NCBI GenBank assembly: GCA_017468985.1
Contig: JAFUHF010000046.1
Span: forward strand, 1-44,876
Length of the DNA stretch: 44,876 nucleotides
Direction: 5' to 3'
Origin: Bacteroidaceae bacterium
GTDB taxonomy: Bacteria > Bacteroidota > Bacteroidia > Bacteroidales > Bacteroidaceae
Part shown: positions 8,411-17,928 of the stretch, piece after piece
How positions within the stretch are numbered: position 1 is the stretch's first letter
How the letters are laid out: every line of letters starts with the position of its first letter
Notes under the pieces: model-generated
Seen by the model: the letters and a program-made list of their open reading frames with translations, nothing else
Database searches by the model: none
What the model was told of the DNA's origin: nothing
Position numbers and translations under genes: made by a program

Positions 8411-9790
8411 TCACGGACGGTAGGCCTCGGTGAAGACCTCGGTGGGCGAGGCCGTATACATGCGCGAAGTGATAGTATAGGGGCTGCGCTCCACGGGATG
8501 CTTGTAGTAGAGCATGAGCAGGAAGGCCTTATAGCCCGAGGGTGGCATGGGCGTAGAGACCTCGAAACTGCGGCCACGGGCAGCAGCCGTGACGTCGACG
8601 GCATGGAACCTGTGAGGGCGGAAATCAAGGCTGTCGGACTCGGCATACCAGATCTCAGCCTTCAAAATCCGGCCTTTGCCCACCCGGACAGAGATGATGG
8701 CGTCGGAACCAGCCCTCCGGGCCGTGGTCCGGAGAGTGGGATAGCGGCCACCATGAATGGTTTGATAGAAAAAAGCCTCAAGCGAACTGGCAGCAGCCTT
8801 GCGATCACCCAACGAATGACCTGCGTTGGGCACATAGGTCATCAATGTAGGCCCCGGAATGGAATCTATGTAGTTTTTCACTGCGTCAACCGTCCAGAAC
8901 TCATCATTTGTGCCCATGATGAGCATCTTTGGAAGGTGAAAAAGATGTCGGTACGAGTAAGGGTCCACTATATCGACCAGCTCGCCGCCTCCTTCGGTGC
9001 TTACCTCCTCCGTAATACCCAGCCTGACATAGTCCATGATCTCCTCGCTGTACTTTCCGAACATGTGACGCTGGTACGGCACATTCACGGGCATGTTCAG
9101 AATGTCTATCACCATGGGCGCGATAGCCACGATGCGTGGATCGGCCGCTGCGGCAGACATCCACGTGGTCCAACCACGCTTGGAAACGCCGTTCACCAAG
9201 AAGCGATCCACCCGGGCACCCCCACGGGAGGCGGCTATATGGGTGGTAACATCGAGGGCTCTCAGCGCTGCCTTGGTCATAGGCAGCAGAAGGGGCCAGG
9301 AGTAGTCTTTTTGAAGGAGGAACTGATGGTAAGTGTAGGAAACGAGCACGTCTTCGCGCATTCCGCCGAAGAGCGGCTGACGGGGGATCTGCCAGATGAC
9401 GGCCGTAACGGCCTGCACGTTGTGGGCGAAAAGTCCAAGAAGCCTGATGGTGGGGTCGTCCCATGAGTGGTAGGACAGCTGACCCGTCTGTTCGTCCTCG
9501 CTGCCGCCGGTGAGGTGGATCAGAGCCTCCCGATGGCGCACCTTCAGGGGCACGCAGACCACCATTTCGTGATACCAGGGTATGCCGCGCCAGGTCTGGC
9601 TCGTAACGCGCAGCCGATAGGCCCGGACGTCGGCCTCACGGGTGCTGTCAACCACCTGGAAGGAGAACGACGCATCGTCGCTCTGAAGATAATCCTGCAG
9701 GGCACTCTTGGAGTCGGTGGCGAAGCCGAGTGTGGCGGCCCACAGCAGGAGGGAGAGAAGGAAGAACCTCCGAAAAACGCCTGAAATCAT
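8411..9790 (-). CDS. PhoPQ-activated pathogenicity-related (PqaA) family alpha/beta hydrolase
   Basis: 459 residues from the start at 9790 (MISGVFRRFFLLSLLLW, a signal peptide). A start at 9844 in the same frame would add 18 residues but lies upstream of the likely transcription start. The family signature NGVSKRGWTTW supplies the nucleophile S203. GTNDEFW gives D296 and PNAGHSLG gives H325, completing a catalytic triad. PF10142 members are secreted hydrolases of largely unknown substrate. The gene is upstream of the GH43-like gene, so a carbohydrate-esterase-like role in glycan use is possible but unproven. Confidence 0.85.
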   Translation of the reverse strand: MISGVFRRFFLLSLLLWAATLGFATDSKSALQDYLQSDDASFSFQVVDSTREADVRAYRLRVTSQTWRGIPWYHEMVVCVPLKVRHREALIHLTGGSEDEQTGQLSYHSWDDPTIRLLGLFAHNVQAVTAVIWQIPRQPLFGGMREDVLVSYTYHQFLLQKDYSWPLLLPMTKAALRALDVTTHIAASRGGARVDRFLVNGVSKRGWTTWMSAAAADPRIVAIAPMVIDILNMPVNVPYQRHMFGKYSEEIMDYVRLGITEEVSTEGGGELVDIVDPYSYRHLFHLPKMLIMGTNDEFWTVDAVKNYIDSIPGPTLMTYVPNAGHSLGDRKAAASSLEAFFYQTIHGGRYPTLRTTARRAGSDAIISVRVGKGRILKAEIWYAESDSLDFRPHRFHAVDVTAAARGRSFEVSTPMPPSGYKAFLLMLYYKHPVERSPYTITSRMYTASPTEVFTEAYRP

Positions 9791-9822
9791 GATGTCAGAG
9801 TTGTTTAAACCAGTCAAGGATG

Positions 9823-9830
9823 CAAATTTA
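9823..9830 (-). promoter_or_regulatory. -7 box of the PqaA-like / GH43-like operon
   Basis: TAAATTTG on the minus strand followed by C, about 30 bases before the ATG at 9790. There is no clear -33 element. It supports choosing 9790 rather than 9844 as the start. Confidence 0.5.
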
Positions 9831-9936
9831 GGCATTTCTTCCAAAGCCGTAGTCCATTAAGGGGTATAATCAGACTCTGGGGAGCGGAAGATGGGATTTT
9901 TTGAGGCAGAAAACTTTAAAAATGGAGAGAATGATG

Positions 9937-9944
9937 TACTTTTG
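9937..9944 (+). promoter_or_regulatory. -7 box of the HELGH protein gene
   Basis: TACTTTTG followed by CAA, about 30 bases before the ATG at 9975. The -33 match is poor (CTTT near 9914). Transcription from here rules out an in-frame ATG at 9891. Confidence 0.5.
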
Positions 9945-9974
9945 CAACCTGTTATAAGGAAAGTCACAGAAAAG

Positions 9975-11201
9975 ATGAAACCAATGCTGCTCCTGAGCCT
10001 CTTGTTGCTGGCCCACCTGTGCATGCAGGCTCACGAAAAGGAGATCTACATTCCCCACGACCTTCAAGACATGGACTTGATGGGCGACTCGGAGGGATGG
10101 TCGCTAAAAAGAACCGTCAAGTCGGAGAACTTCGTAGTGTTTTGGGAGAAAGGATTCGGCAGCGACCCCTCCAATGCCCCGAAGCTGGAGGGACACAGCA
10201 TGAACGTAGACTTGAAGAACCTCTTGGAGCGGCTGGAAAGCTATTATGCCTTCTACCGCGACACGCTGCAGTTCGTAAGACCCGGGAGCAAATCGGAAAA
10301 GTATCGGATGATGGTCATGATCAGCTACTCCCTGGAGGGAACGGCCTACGGGGGCGACTATGACGGGGTGATTGGAGCCTTGTGGGTAGCGCCGAACCGT
10401 ATTCAGGACCGCAAGCTTAACTGCATTGCCCACGAGCTGGGGCACTGCTTCCAGAGTCAGATACGCTGCGACGGGCAGGGGGGCGAAGGCCACCTTGGAG
10501 GATTCCACGAGATGACGTCGCAGTGGATGCTGTGGCAGGTAAACCCCGAATGGATGACCGACGAGAACTATCACTGGCAAGAATTCATCCGCTCCACCCA
10601 CTTGCCCCTCTTCGACAGGCGCAATATTTACCACTCGCCCTACGTGCTGGAATACTGGGGCTGGAAGCACGGGCGCTGGGTTCTGGCCGAGCTCTACAGA
10701 CAGGTGAGAAAAGGCGAAGACCCTGCCGAGACCTACAAGCGCGTGGTGGGACTGACGCAGCAGCAGCTGAACGACGAAATGTTTGACTGCTACTGCAGGC
10801 TCGTGACCTACGACATGCCTCGCATACATTCCGCAGCCTCGCCCTACGCCGGAAAGTGGGAGGTAACAGACCAGAGGCTGGGCAACTACGGATTCAACAT
10901 CCACGACCTCACCCTGAAGCTGAAGACCATGGGGAAGGGTGAGCGCCTCAGCGTGACGCTTCAGGGGCAGACGCCTGAGAGCCAGGAAGCCACTGAGTGG
11001 TCGTGGGGCTTCGTGGCCGTAAAGGACGACGGCACACCCGTATATGGCGCGCAGAAACGGGGGAAGAAGGGCACCATACGCTTCCGCCCCGAGGGGAAGG
11101 AACGCTTTCGCCAGCTCTTTCTCGTAGTAGTCGCCACGCCCTCCGTCTATCTCAAGAGAGGCGAGCCCTATCCTTACTCCTTATCCATAAAAAACTCCTG
11201 A
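9975..11201 (+). CDS. Secreted HELGH-motif metalloprotease-like protein (possibly DUF6055 family)
   Basis: 408 residues with a signal peptide (MKPMLLLSLLLLAHLCMQA). The zincin motif HELGH occupies 153-157 and a second HE occurs at 178-179 (GGFHEMTSQ), a spacing suitable for a gluzincin third ligand. The N-terminal part has the SENFVVFWEKGFG segment and the C-terminal 100 residues look like a beta-domain (WEVTDQRLGNYGFNI). These features resemble DUF6055-type proteins; the family name is from memory. Likely a secreted or periplasmic zinc peptidase, substrate unknown. The CorC-type gene starts 8 bases after its stop. Confidence 0.75.
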   Translation: MKPMLLLSLLLLAHLCMQAHEKEIYIPHDLQDMDLMGDSEGWSLKRTVKSENFVVFWEKGFGSDPSNAPKLEGHSMNVDLKNLLERLESYYAFYRDTLQFVRPGSKSEKYRMMVMISYSLEGTAYGGDYDGVIGALWVAPNRIQDRKLNCIAHELGHCFQSQIRCDGQGGEGHLGGFHEMTSQWMLWQVNPEWMTDENYHWQEFIRSTHLPLFDRRNIYHSPYVLEYWGWKHGRWVLAELYRQVRKGEDPAETYKRVVGLTQQQLNDEMFDCYCRLVTYDMPRIHSAASPYAGKWEVTDQRLGNYGFNIHDLTLKLKTMGKGERLSVTLQGQTPESQEATEWSWGFVAVKDDGTPVYGAQKRGKKGTIRFRPEGKERFRQLFLVVVATPSVYLKRGEPYPYSLSIKNS

Positions 11202-11209
11202 CCCACCCC

Positions 11210-12514
11210 ATGCAGGCACTCCTCATCATCCTCCTACTCGTAGGGCTCAATGCCTTCTTCTCACTATCGGAAGTAGCACTGATTTCCGCCCGTAGAAGCC
11301 GGCTGCAAGTGGCCGCACGAAAAGGCAGCCGCACCGCCAAGATGGCCCTTGAGCTGCAGGCAGACACCGACAAGTTTCTTTCCACGGCACAAATAGGCAT
11401 CACCGTTGTCAGCATCCTTACAGGAATCTATTCAGGGGCAGAACTGAGCGATGACTTCGCGCTGTGGCTCTCAGGCGTGGGACTGCCACAGGAAATGGCC
11501 CATACATTGTCGAAGGCCGTCATACTCGTAGGCGCCACCTACCTGCAATGCGAACTGGGAGAGCTGTTTCCAAAAAGAATCGGCATTGATCTGGCAGACG
11601 CCATGGCAAAACTATGTGCTCCGCCCATGCTTTTCCTTGCCGGCGTAGCCCGACCGTTCGTTTGGCTGCTTTCGGTAAACACAGACCTGCTCGTACGTCT
11701 CTTTCATTTGCACAAGGAAAACGAAGGCGTAACGGAAGAAGAAATAAAAAGCGTGATACAGGAAGGAACAGAGAGCGGCGAAGTGGAAGCCGTGGAGGGA
11801 GACATCATGGAACGGGCAATGGTGATGGGAGATCAGACGGTGGACCACCTGATGACGCACCGAACAGAGATTGTGGCCCTTGATCTGAACATGAGTGCCC
11901 GAGAAATAGAAGCCATCGTGCATGACCATCCCTTCGCAGGCTACCCCGTAGGGGACGGGCAGATTGAAAACCTGGTGGGATACGTAAAACTCAAGGATCT
12001 CGTGGCCCGGTTAGGCCACGACGACTTCCGCCTGCAGCCCATCATCCGGAAACCCATCTACTTTCCTGAAAACATCACCGTATACAAGGCTTTGGAACAC
12101 CTCAAGAAGAGCCACCAGTCCCTGGCCTTCGTCTGCGACGAGTTCGGCTCACTCTTGGGCCTCATCACCTGGCGCGACATCTTTGAAGGTCTCGTGGGCA
12201 CCATCAGCGACGGGGCCGAACCGCCTGACATCATTGAGAGAAGCGACCATCAAAGCTGGATCGTAAGTGGTCAGTGTCCCTTCTATGAGTTTGTAGAGCA
12301 CTTCGGGCAGTCCAGTCTCTACGTTTCGGACCACAATACCCTTGCAGGCCTGCTGTTGGTCTTGTTTGACCATATACCCACCGTAGGCGAGCAGTGCGAG
12401 TGGCACATGTTCCTCCTCAGGGTGATCAGCATGGATGGCAACCGCATAGACAAAGTCCTCGTAAGGCTTAAAGAAGACCCAAACAGAAATACTGAGCAAA
12501 CGGAAGGGGCGTAA
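11210..12514 (+). CDS. CNNM-CBS (HlyC/CorC family) membrane protein
   Basis: 434 residues from the start at 11210 (MQALLIILLLVGLNAFFSLSEVAL); an in-frame ATG at 10997 would overlap the previous gene by 200 bases and is unlikely. The DUF21/CNNM membrane domain covers about 1-180 with FSLSEVALISARRSR and the conserved GELFPKRIG loop. The linker EGVTEEEIKSVIQEGTESGE leads to two CBS domains (about 200-320). The C-terminal CorC_HlyC domain has WIVSGQCPFYEF and ends near EDPNRN. Family members are linked to magnesium or other divalent cation efflux. The gene ends 4 bases before the convergent ftsW stop, leaving no room for an intergenic terminator. Confidence 0.92.
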   Translation: MQALLIILLLVGLNAFFSLSEVALISARRSRLQVAARKGSRTAKMALELQADTDKFLSTAQIGITVVSILTGIYSGAELSDDFALWLSGVGLPQEMAHTLSKAVILVGATYLQCELGELFPKRIGIDLADAMAKLCAPPMLFLAGVARPFVWLLSVNTDLLVRLFHLHKENEGVTEEEIKSVIQEGTESGEVEAVEGDIMERAMVMGDQTVDHLMTHRTEIVALDLNMSAREIEAIVHDHPFAGYPVGDGQIENLVGYVKLKDLVARLGHDDFRLQPIIRKPIYFPENITVYKALEHLKKSHQSLAFVCDEFGSLLGLITWRDIFEGLVGTISDGAEPPDIIERSDHQSWIVSGQCPFYEFVEHFGQSSLYVSDHNTLAGLLLVLFDHIPTVGEQCEWHMFLLRVISMDGNRIDKVLVRLKEDPNRNTEQTEGA

Positions 12515-12518
12515 GGAA

Positions 12519-13793
12519 TCAGCTCATACCCTCACTGCTGGTGAAGGCGGCCTCCTCTGCACCGCCAACCTCGCCCTGAGCCCCTCTGCGCTTGGCAAAA
12601 CGGCTCACAGAGAGAATCATACCGATGTACATGCAGTTGATAAGCGTGGAACTGCCACCACGGCTGATGAACGGCAGGGGCTGCCCCGTAACTGGAAACA
12701 GGCCTACGGCCACTGCCATGTTGATCACGGCCTGCGTGACCAGAAGCAGCGACAGACCCAACACGAGAAAGGCTGGGAAGTTTCGTTCGCATCGGTTTGC
12801 AATCTTGCTGGCCCGAAAGAGCAGTATGACATAGAGCATCACCACCACCACGCCTCCCACGAGGCCCATTTCCTCTATAATGATGGCATAAATAAAGTCA
12901 GAGAATGCCTGAGGCAGAAAGTCGCGCTCCACGGAATTGCCCGGAAACTTGCCCACCACGCTGCTCGTGGCTATAGCGATGCTGGCGTGAGTCTCCTGTA
13001 TGCTCTTGTCAGAGAGAAAATCCTTCTCTCCCAGCTGACGGGCGGAAGCGTCGGTCCATTTGTTAAGACGAGCTTTCCAAGTGCTGAGCCGATGGAGCGC
13101 GGAGACGGAATCGAGCACGCTGTCAGGCGTATATTTTACTACGGCAAAGGCACTGGCCATGAGCAGGGAGAGCACTCCGAGCAGCTTGCCCATCTGAAGA
13201 AGCGGTATGCGCCCGATGAACATCATGGCAATCACTACAAGAAACAGAAAGGCGGCCGTGGAGAAGTTTTCGGGAAAGATGAGCAGGCAAACAGGAATGG
13301 CTACCCAAAGAATGTACCTGAAGGCATGACGGTCGGCTCCCTGGGGGGTCTGCATGGCGGAGAGGATGAGGCTCACGCTCACGATGACGCCTCCCTTGGC
13401 TATCTCGGAAGGCTGCAGGGGGATGCCCAGAACGTTGATCCAACGGGCAGCTCCGTTGGTAACGGCTCCGCGCAGGAGGAGGTAGAGCAACATCATGACA
13501 GAAACGGGGATGGCCACCACGGGATAGAACTTATACCAGCGACAGGGTATGCTGTGAGCTGCCCAAACGAGTATGGCACCGCCCAGGAGAAACTGCGCAT
13601 GACGAACAACGGGTTTCCAGAATTCGCCTGTCTTATACGTCAGATTGCTGGCAGCACTGTATACCTCAATGACGGAGATGGCGCACAATATGAAGAAGAT
13701 GGCCCAAATCACCTTGTCTCCTTTGAAGAGACTCCTGCCTGCCCTGGCCCCTGAAGCGGCCTGCATGCTTTCTTGGCTAAAGCGTTCTTTCAT
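12519..13793 (-). CDS. ftsW: FtsW, SEDS-family peptidoglycan polymerase of the divisome
   Basis: 424 residues from the start at 13793, 7 bases after the murD stop; longer in-frame starts would run into murD. A multi-pass membrane protein of the RodA/FtsW/SpoVE family. Visible hallmarks are GAARWINVLGIPLQPSEIAK, the large periplasmic loop with the NSVERDFLPQAFSDFI region, and the GLFPVTGQPLPFISRGGSS signature near the C-terminus. It polymerises lipid II at the septum with its partner PBP, encoded upstream here (17929-20178). It is the last gene of the cluster in this window. Confidence 0.95.
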   Translation of the reverse strand: MKERFSQESMQAASGARAGRSLFKGDKVIWAIFFILCAISVIEVYSAASNLTYKTGEFWKPVVRHAQFLLGGAILVWAAHSIPCRWYKFYPVVAIPVSVMMLLYLLLRGAVTNGAARWINVLGIPLQPSEIAKGGVIVSVSLILSAMQTPQGADRHAFRYILWVAIPVCLLIFPENFSTAAFLFLVVIAMMFIGRIPLLQMGKLLGVLSLLMASAFAVVKYTPDSVLDSVSALHRLSTWKARLNKWTDASARQLGEKDFLSDKSIQETHASIAIATSSVVGKFPGNSVERDFLPQAFSDFIYAIIIEEMGLVGGVVVVMLYVILLFRASKIANRCERNFPAFLVLGLSLLLVTQAVINMAVAVGLFPVTGQPLPFISRGGSSTLINCMYIGMILSVSRFAKRRGAQGEVGGAEEAAFTSSEGMS

Positions 13794-13800
13794 GAGAGAC

Positions 13801-15150
13801 TTATTTATGGATGAGTTTACGGACCTGTTCCTTGAACTGCCGGCCGCGGTCTTCCATGTTTCTGAAAAGATCGAAACTGGCGCAGCAGGGGCTGAGCAGC
13901 ACCACATCGCCCTCAAGCGCCTCACGGCGACAGGCCTCCAGGCAGTCGGACATGGAGTGAACATCGGAGATGGACAGCCCCAGGGAGTCGAATACGGCGT
14001 GGAGCTTGGAGTTGTCCCTGCCCAGAAAGACCAGAGCCCGACACTTTTCCTTTACGAGCGGAAGGATTTCGGTATAGTCATTGCCCTTGTCCTTTCCCCC
14101 GAGAATCAAAACGGTAGGCGCTTTCATGCTTTCAAGGGCATAATAGCACGCACCAACGTTGGTTGCCTTGGAGTCATTGATATAGAGCACACCGTCTACA
14201 GTGGCCACTCGCTCCAGCCGGTGCTCTACTCCCTTGAAGCCTCGCAGCCCTCTCTCCACCACGGCGCCTTCGATGCCCATCAAACTGGCCGAAACGCCTG
14301 CAGCGAGCTGGTTATAGACGTTGTGACGCCCTGTGAGGGCCAGGGCTTCCTGCTCCATATTAAAGGGCATGGGATACTCGATTTCGTACCTGCCATCCTT
14401 CAGATAGGCTATCGTGCCATGCTGCTTGATGAGCGAGAATGGACAAAGCCGGCTCTCAATGTGATACTTTTGGAGTTCGCCTTTGATAATGGGATCATCC
14501 TGCCAGTAGACGAAAGCATCGTCCTTGGTCTGGTTTCTCAATATGCGCATCTTGGCATCTACGTAATGCTGCATCTGATAGTCGTAGCGGTCAAGGTGAT
14601 CGGGAGTGATGTTGAGCAATACGGCTACATTAGCCCGAAAGTCATACATGCCCTCCAGCTGAAACGAACTGAGTTCTATGACATAGTAGTCATGGGGCTC
14701 TTCTGCCACCTGCAGGGCCAGGCTCCGCCCGATGTTGCCGGCAAGGCCTACATTATATCCTGCCTGCCTGAAGATATGGTAGATGAGCGACGTAGTTGTC
14801 GTTTTACCATTGCTGCCAGTGATGCAAATCATCTTGGCATGCGTATAGCGTCCGGCAAACTCTATTTCACTGATAATGGGAATTCCCCTCTGCCTTATCT
14901 TGCAAACGATTTCGCTCTGATCGGGAATGCCGGGACTTTTAATCACTTCGTCAGCACTCAGGAGGAGCGCCTCGGTGTGGCCTCCCTCTTCGTAGGGGAT
15001 ATGGCGGCTCTCAAGCATTTCGCGATAATGCTCACTGAGGGGCCCACTGTCGGAGAGAAAAACATCGAAACCTTTCTTCATGGCCAAAACGGCAGCACCT
15101 GCACCGCTTTCGCCTCCTCCTATTACTATTATTCTCTTCTCTCTACACAT
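13801..15150 (-). CDS. murD: UDP-N-acetylmuramoyl-L-alanine--D-glutamate ligase
   Basis: 449 residues, the usual length. The N-terminal Rossmann-like UDP-binding part has RIIVIGGGESGAGAA, the ATP loop is CITGSNGKTTTTS, and the central domain carries NITPDHLDRYD. The C-terminal domain has INDSKATN and LILGGKDKGNDY. It adds D-glutamate to UDP-MurNAc-L-Ala in the cytoplasm. It sits 33 bases after mraY and 7 bases before ftsW in one long transcript. Confidence 0.97.
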   Translation of the reverse strand: MCREKRIIVIGGGESGAGAAVLAMKKGFDVFLSDSGPLSEHYREMLESRHIPYEEGGHTEALLLSADEVIKSPGIPDQSEIVCKIRQRGIPIISEIEFAGRYTHAKMICITGSNGKTTTTSLIYHIFRQAGYNVGLAGNIGRSLALQVAEEPHDYYVIELSSFQLEGMYDFRANVAVLLNITPDHLDRYDYQMQHYVDAKMRILRNQTKDDAFVYWQDDPIIKGELQKYHIESRLCPFSLIKQHGTIAYLKDGRYEIEYPMPFNMEQEALALTGRHNVYNQLAAGVSASLMGIEGAVVERGLRGFKGVEHRLERVATVDGVLYINDSKATNVGACYYALESMKAPTVLILGGKDKGNDYTEILPLVKEKCRALVFLGRDNSKLHAVFDSLGLSISDVHSMSDCLEACRREALEGDVVLLSPCCASFDLFRNMEDRGRQFKEQVRKLIHK

Positions 15151-15183
15151 GAGGGTCTTACTTATGATTACATTAAGAAGTGG

Positions 15184-16455
15184 TTATCTTATTTTCAACG
15201 TGATGATAGTAGCTGCTGCCAGCATGACGGTGACAATCCAAAAGCGCGTGGTCACCTTCGCCTCGTGCCAGCTGCCGCGCGGCCAGGAGGGGAACACATA
15301 ATGGCAGTCTGGATCCATCTGTGAGGGAAGTACGCGAAAGGTGTCATGAATGGGCGTTCGCTTGAAGAGTCGCTGCTTGCGCCCCCGACGCTTGCCAAGC
15401 CTGAAATAGTTAACCTGCAGGATTACACTCAGACTCTCCACGAAGAAGATGCCACAAAGCAGGGGCAGAAGCAGTTCCTTATGAATAATCACGGCCAACA
15501 CACCTATGATGCCGCCAATGGTCAGACTACCCGTATCGCCCATAAAGATCTGGGCAGGATAAGCATTATACCACAGGAAGCCTATCAAGGCCCCTACAAA
15601 GGCGCTGATGAATACCACCAGTTCCTGCGACTCCGGAATGTACATAATGTTCAGGTAGCCGGCGTATTCTATGTGGCTCGAGACATAAGCCAGCACACCC
15701 AATGCCACACCAATAATGGCCGAGTTTCCTGCCGCCATACCATCCATGCCGTCGTTGAGATTTGCTCCATTGGAAACGGCCATGACCACCACTACCGTAA
15801 CGATGACAAACAATACCCAACCGGCTATCTCCTGCGCTGCTCCTCCGACAGGGACAAACTGGGCGTAGTCAAGGTTGTTGCTCTTGAAGAAAGGTATTGT
15901 GGTCTTGGTAGACTTTACGGGATCGGTTTTATGTACTACAGACGGAACCTCTCCACTCCCCGGGAGCTCCACATTTTCCCTGATGACGGCATCAGGACTC
16001 AAGTAGAGCGTTAATCCGATGAAGAGGCCCAAGCCCAACTGCCCGATCAGTTTCACTTTAGGATGGAGCCCATCCTTGTTCTTCTTGAAGATCTTGATAT
16101 AGTCGTCTGAAAAGCCCAATATGGCTAACCATATTGTTGTGATGATCATCAGAATGAGATAGATATTTCTCAGTCGGCCTAAAAGCAGAACCGGAACCAG
16201 CATGGCTACAATAATGATGATACCTCCCATCGATGGAACCCCTACCTTGCCTACTCCGTAGGGGTCAATGGACTTATCACGCTGAGTTTCCGTAAGGTTT
16301 CGACTTTTCATGAAGCGAATAAAATGGCCACCAAACCAGGAAGAAATGATTAAAGCAAGGATGAGAGCCAGAATCGAGCGAAAGGAGATGTAAGTCCACA
16401 TGCCCGAACCGGGAATACCGAACTGGTCAAGGAATCTGAAAAGATAATACAGCAT
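15184..16455 (-). CDS. mraY: Phospho-N-acetylmuramoyl-pentapeptide transferase
   Basis: 423 residues, longer than the roughly 360 of E. coli because of a periplasmic insertion around residues 165-200 (VPSVVHKTDPVKSTKTTI), as in other Bacteroidota. Catalytic motifs are present: GFSDDYIKI with the DD pair, SNGANLNDGMDG, MGDTGSLTIGG, and the loop KRTPIHDTF. It transfers phospho-MurNAc-pentapeptide to undecaprenyl phosphate to form lipid I, linking this cluster to UppS encoded at 41906-42664. Confidence 0.97.
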   Translation of the reverse strand: MLYYLFRFLDQFGIPGSGMWTYISFRSILALILALIISSWFGGHFIRFMKSRNLTETQRDKSIDPYGVGKVGVPSMGGIIIIVAMLVPVLLLGRLRNIYLILMIITTIWLAILGFSDDYIKIFKKNKDGLHPKVKLIGQLGLGLFIGLTLYLSPDAVIRENVELPGSGEVPSVVHKTDPVKSTKTTIPFFKSNNLDYAQFVPVGGAAQEIAGWVLFVIVTVVVVMAVSNGANLNDGMDGMAAGNSAIIGVALGVLAYVSSHIEYAGYLNIMYIPESQELVVFISAFVGALIGFLWYNAYPAQIFMGDTGSLTIGGIIGVLAVIIHKELLLPLLCGIFFVESLSVILQVNYFRLGKRRGRKQRLFKRTPIHDTFRVLPSQMDPDCHYVFPSWPRGSWHEAKVTTRFWIVTVMLAAATIITLKIR

Positions 16456-16468
16456 TGTCTATAGTGTT

Positions 16469-17920
16469 CTATGATTGAAATACCTCCTGAATCACTTCTT
16501 TATCATCGAAATGATGCTTTACGCCTTTGATTTCCTGATAGTCCTCATGTCCTTTTCCAGCCACAAGAATGACGTCGCCTCTCCCAGCCAGCATATAAGC
16601 CGTCCGAATGGCCTCCTTACGATCTACGATGGTCAGCACACGGTTTTTCTGGTCATCTTTCAGGCCGGCCACCATGTCGTTGAGTATTTCTTGAGGCTCC
16701 TCACCCCGTGGATTGTCACTGGTCAGGATCACTCTGTCGCTTAATCGCGCTGCCTCATAGGCCATCTGCGGCCTCTTGCCCTTGTCGCGGTTTCCTCCAG
16801 CCCCACATACGGTAATCACGCGGCCTCGGTGCCCCAACACCTCGCCTATGGCATTCAATACGTTCACTAAAGCGTCTGGCGTATGGGCATAGTCCACAAT
16901 GGCAGTTACTCCTTTAGGGGAACGCATGGCTTCAAACCTTCCCGACACCGAGTGCAACGTGCTCAACGTCGTGAGTATCGCTACTGCATCCTCTCCGAGG
17001 AGTAGCGCAGCCCCATAGATAGCCAATAGGTTCGACACATTAAACTTACCAACCAGTGGCACATGCACCTCCTGCCCATCTATGTCTAAAGCCATGCCTT
17101 CGAAGGTCATTTCGAGAATCTTGGCATGGAAGTCTGCCTGCCGCAACTGAGAATATGTGCGTTTTTGGGCCTGAGTGTTCTGGAGCATGAAGAGACCATT
17201 GCGGTCATCCAGATTGGTTAGAGCAAAGGCATCGCAACCCAAACCATCGAAGAAGGCTTTCTTCGCGTCTCTATAATGCTCAAAAGTTCCGTGATAGTCC
17301 AAGTGATCGCGTGTCAGGTTTGTAAAGATGCCTCCCTTGAAGCGTAAGCCTGCTATGCGCCGTTGCTGAATGGCATGGGAACTGCATTCCATAAAAGCGT
17401 ATATACACCCCTGCTCTACCATCTGACCAAGCAAGCGGTTAAGAGTGACTGGATCGGGGGTAGTATGATCAGCCGGCAAGCGCTCTCGACCAATATAGTT
17501 ACAAACAGTAGAGCACAGTCCTGATTTGTATCCCAAATGGGTAAACAATTCATAGAGTAGCGTGGCAATGGTGGTTTTTCCATTGGTCCCTGTCACGCCC
17601 ACCAACTGTAAATGCTCTGAAGGATAGCCATAGAAAGCGGTGGCAACCTCTCCTACGGCACGCTCGCTATCAGCCACTTTGACGTAGGTTACGCCTTCCG
17701 TTTTTTCGTCCGGCAGATGCTCGCACACTATGGCCGCAGCACCCTTCTGTATTGCAATGGGAATGAATTGATGCCCATCAGTCACAGTACCACGGACGGC
17801 CACAAATACATCGCCTTGCTCCACCCTGCGCGAGTCCATATTCACGCCAAATATCTCTCGGTGCAGATCACCATGATAGTCCTGCACCTCTATACGACTC
17901 AATACGGCTGATAATTCCAT
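16469..17920 (-). CDS. murE: UDP-MurNAc-tripeptide ligase, meso-diaminopimelate-adding type
   Basis: 483 residues. The ATP loop is [27 protein letters not shown] and [14 protein letters not shown] belong to the central domain, and [11 protein letters not shown] and [13 protein letters not shown] are conserved Mur ligase motifs. [10 protein letters not shown] carries the DNPR motif that marks ligases using meso-diaminopimelate rather than lysine, so this organism should have DAP-type peptidoglycan. The stop is 13 bases before mraY. Confidence 0.97.
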   Translation of the reverse strand: MELSAVLSRIEVQDYHGDLHREIFGVNMDSRRVEQGDVFVAVRGTVTDGHQFIPIAIQKGAAAIVCEHLPDEKTEGVTYVKVADSERAVGEVATAFYGYPSEHLQLVGVTGTNGKTTIATLLYELFTHLGYKSGLCSTVCNYIGRERLPADHTTPDPVTLNRLLGQMVEQGCIYAFMECSSHAIQQRRIAGLRFKGGIFTNLTRDHLDYHGTFEHYRDAKKAFFDGLGCDAFALTNLDDRNGLFMLQNTQAQKRTYSQLRQADFHAKILEMTFEGMALDIDGQEVHVPLVGKFNVSNLLAIYGAALLLGEDAVAILTTLSTLHSVSGRFEAMRSPKGVTAIVDYAHTPDALVNVLNAIGEVLGHRGRVITVCGAGGNRDKGKRPQMAYEAARLSDRVILTSDNPRGEEPQEILNDMVAGLKDDQKNRVLTIVDRKEAIRTAYMLAGRGDVILVAGKGHEDYQEIKGVKHHFDDKEVIQEVFQS

Positions 17921-17928
17921 CTTTATGT

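Noticed and set aside
8498-9466. Plus-strand open frame opposite the PqaA-like gene
   Set aside because: The minus strand holds the full catalytic triad; the antisense frame has no recognisable domain.
10104-10904. Minus-strand open frame opposite the HELGH protein gene
   Set aside because: The plus-strand protein has a signal peptide and zinc motif; the antisense frame has no support.
10997-11209. Longer N-terminus for the CorC-type protein
   Set aside because: It would overlap the upstream gene by 200 bases and place a basic, low-complexity segment before a normal family start at 11210.
13794-13964. Longer N-terminus for FtsW
   Set aside because: It would overlap murD by 164 bases, and the extra residues are not FtsW-like.
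13645-15324. A 559-codon open frame on the plus strand opposite murD and the ends of ftsW and mraY
   Set aside because: It is antisense to intact, motif-complete murD, ftsW and mraY genes, and its translation has no recognisable domain. GC-rich coding DNA often leaves such open antisense frames.
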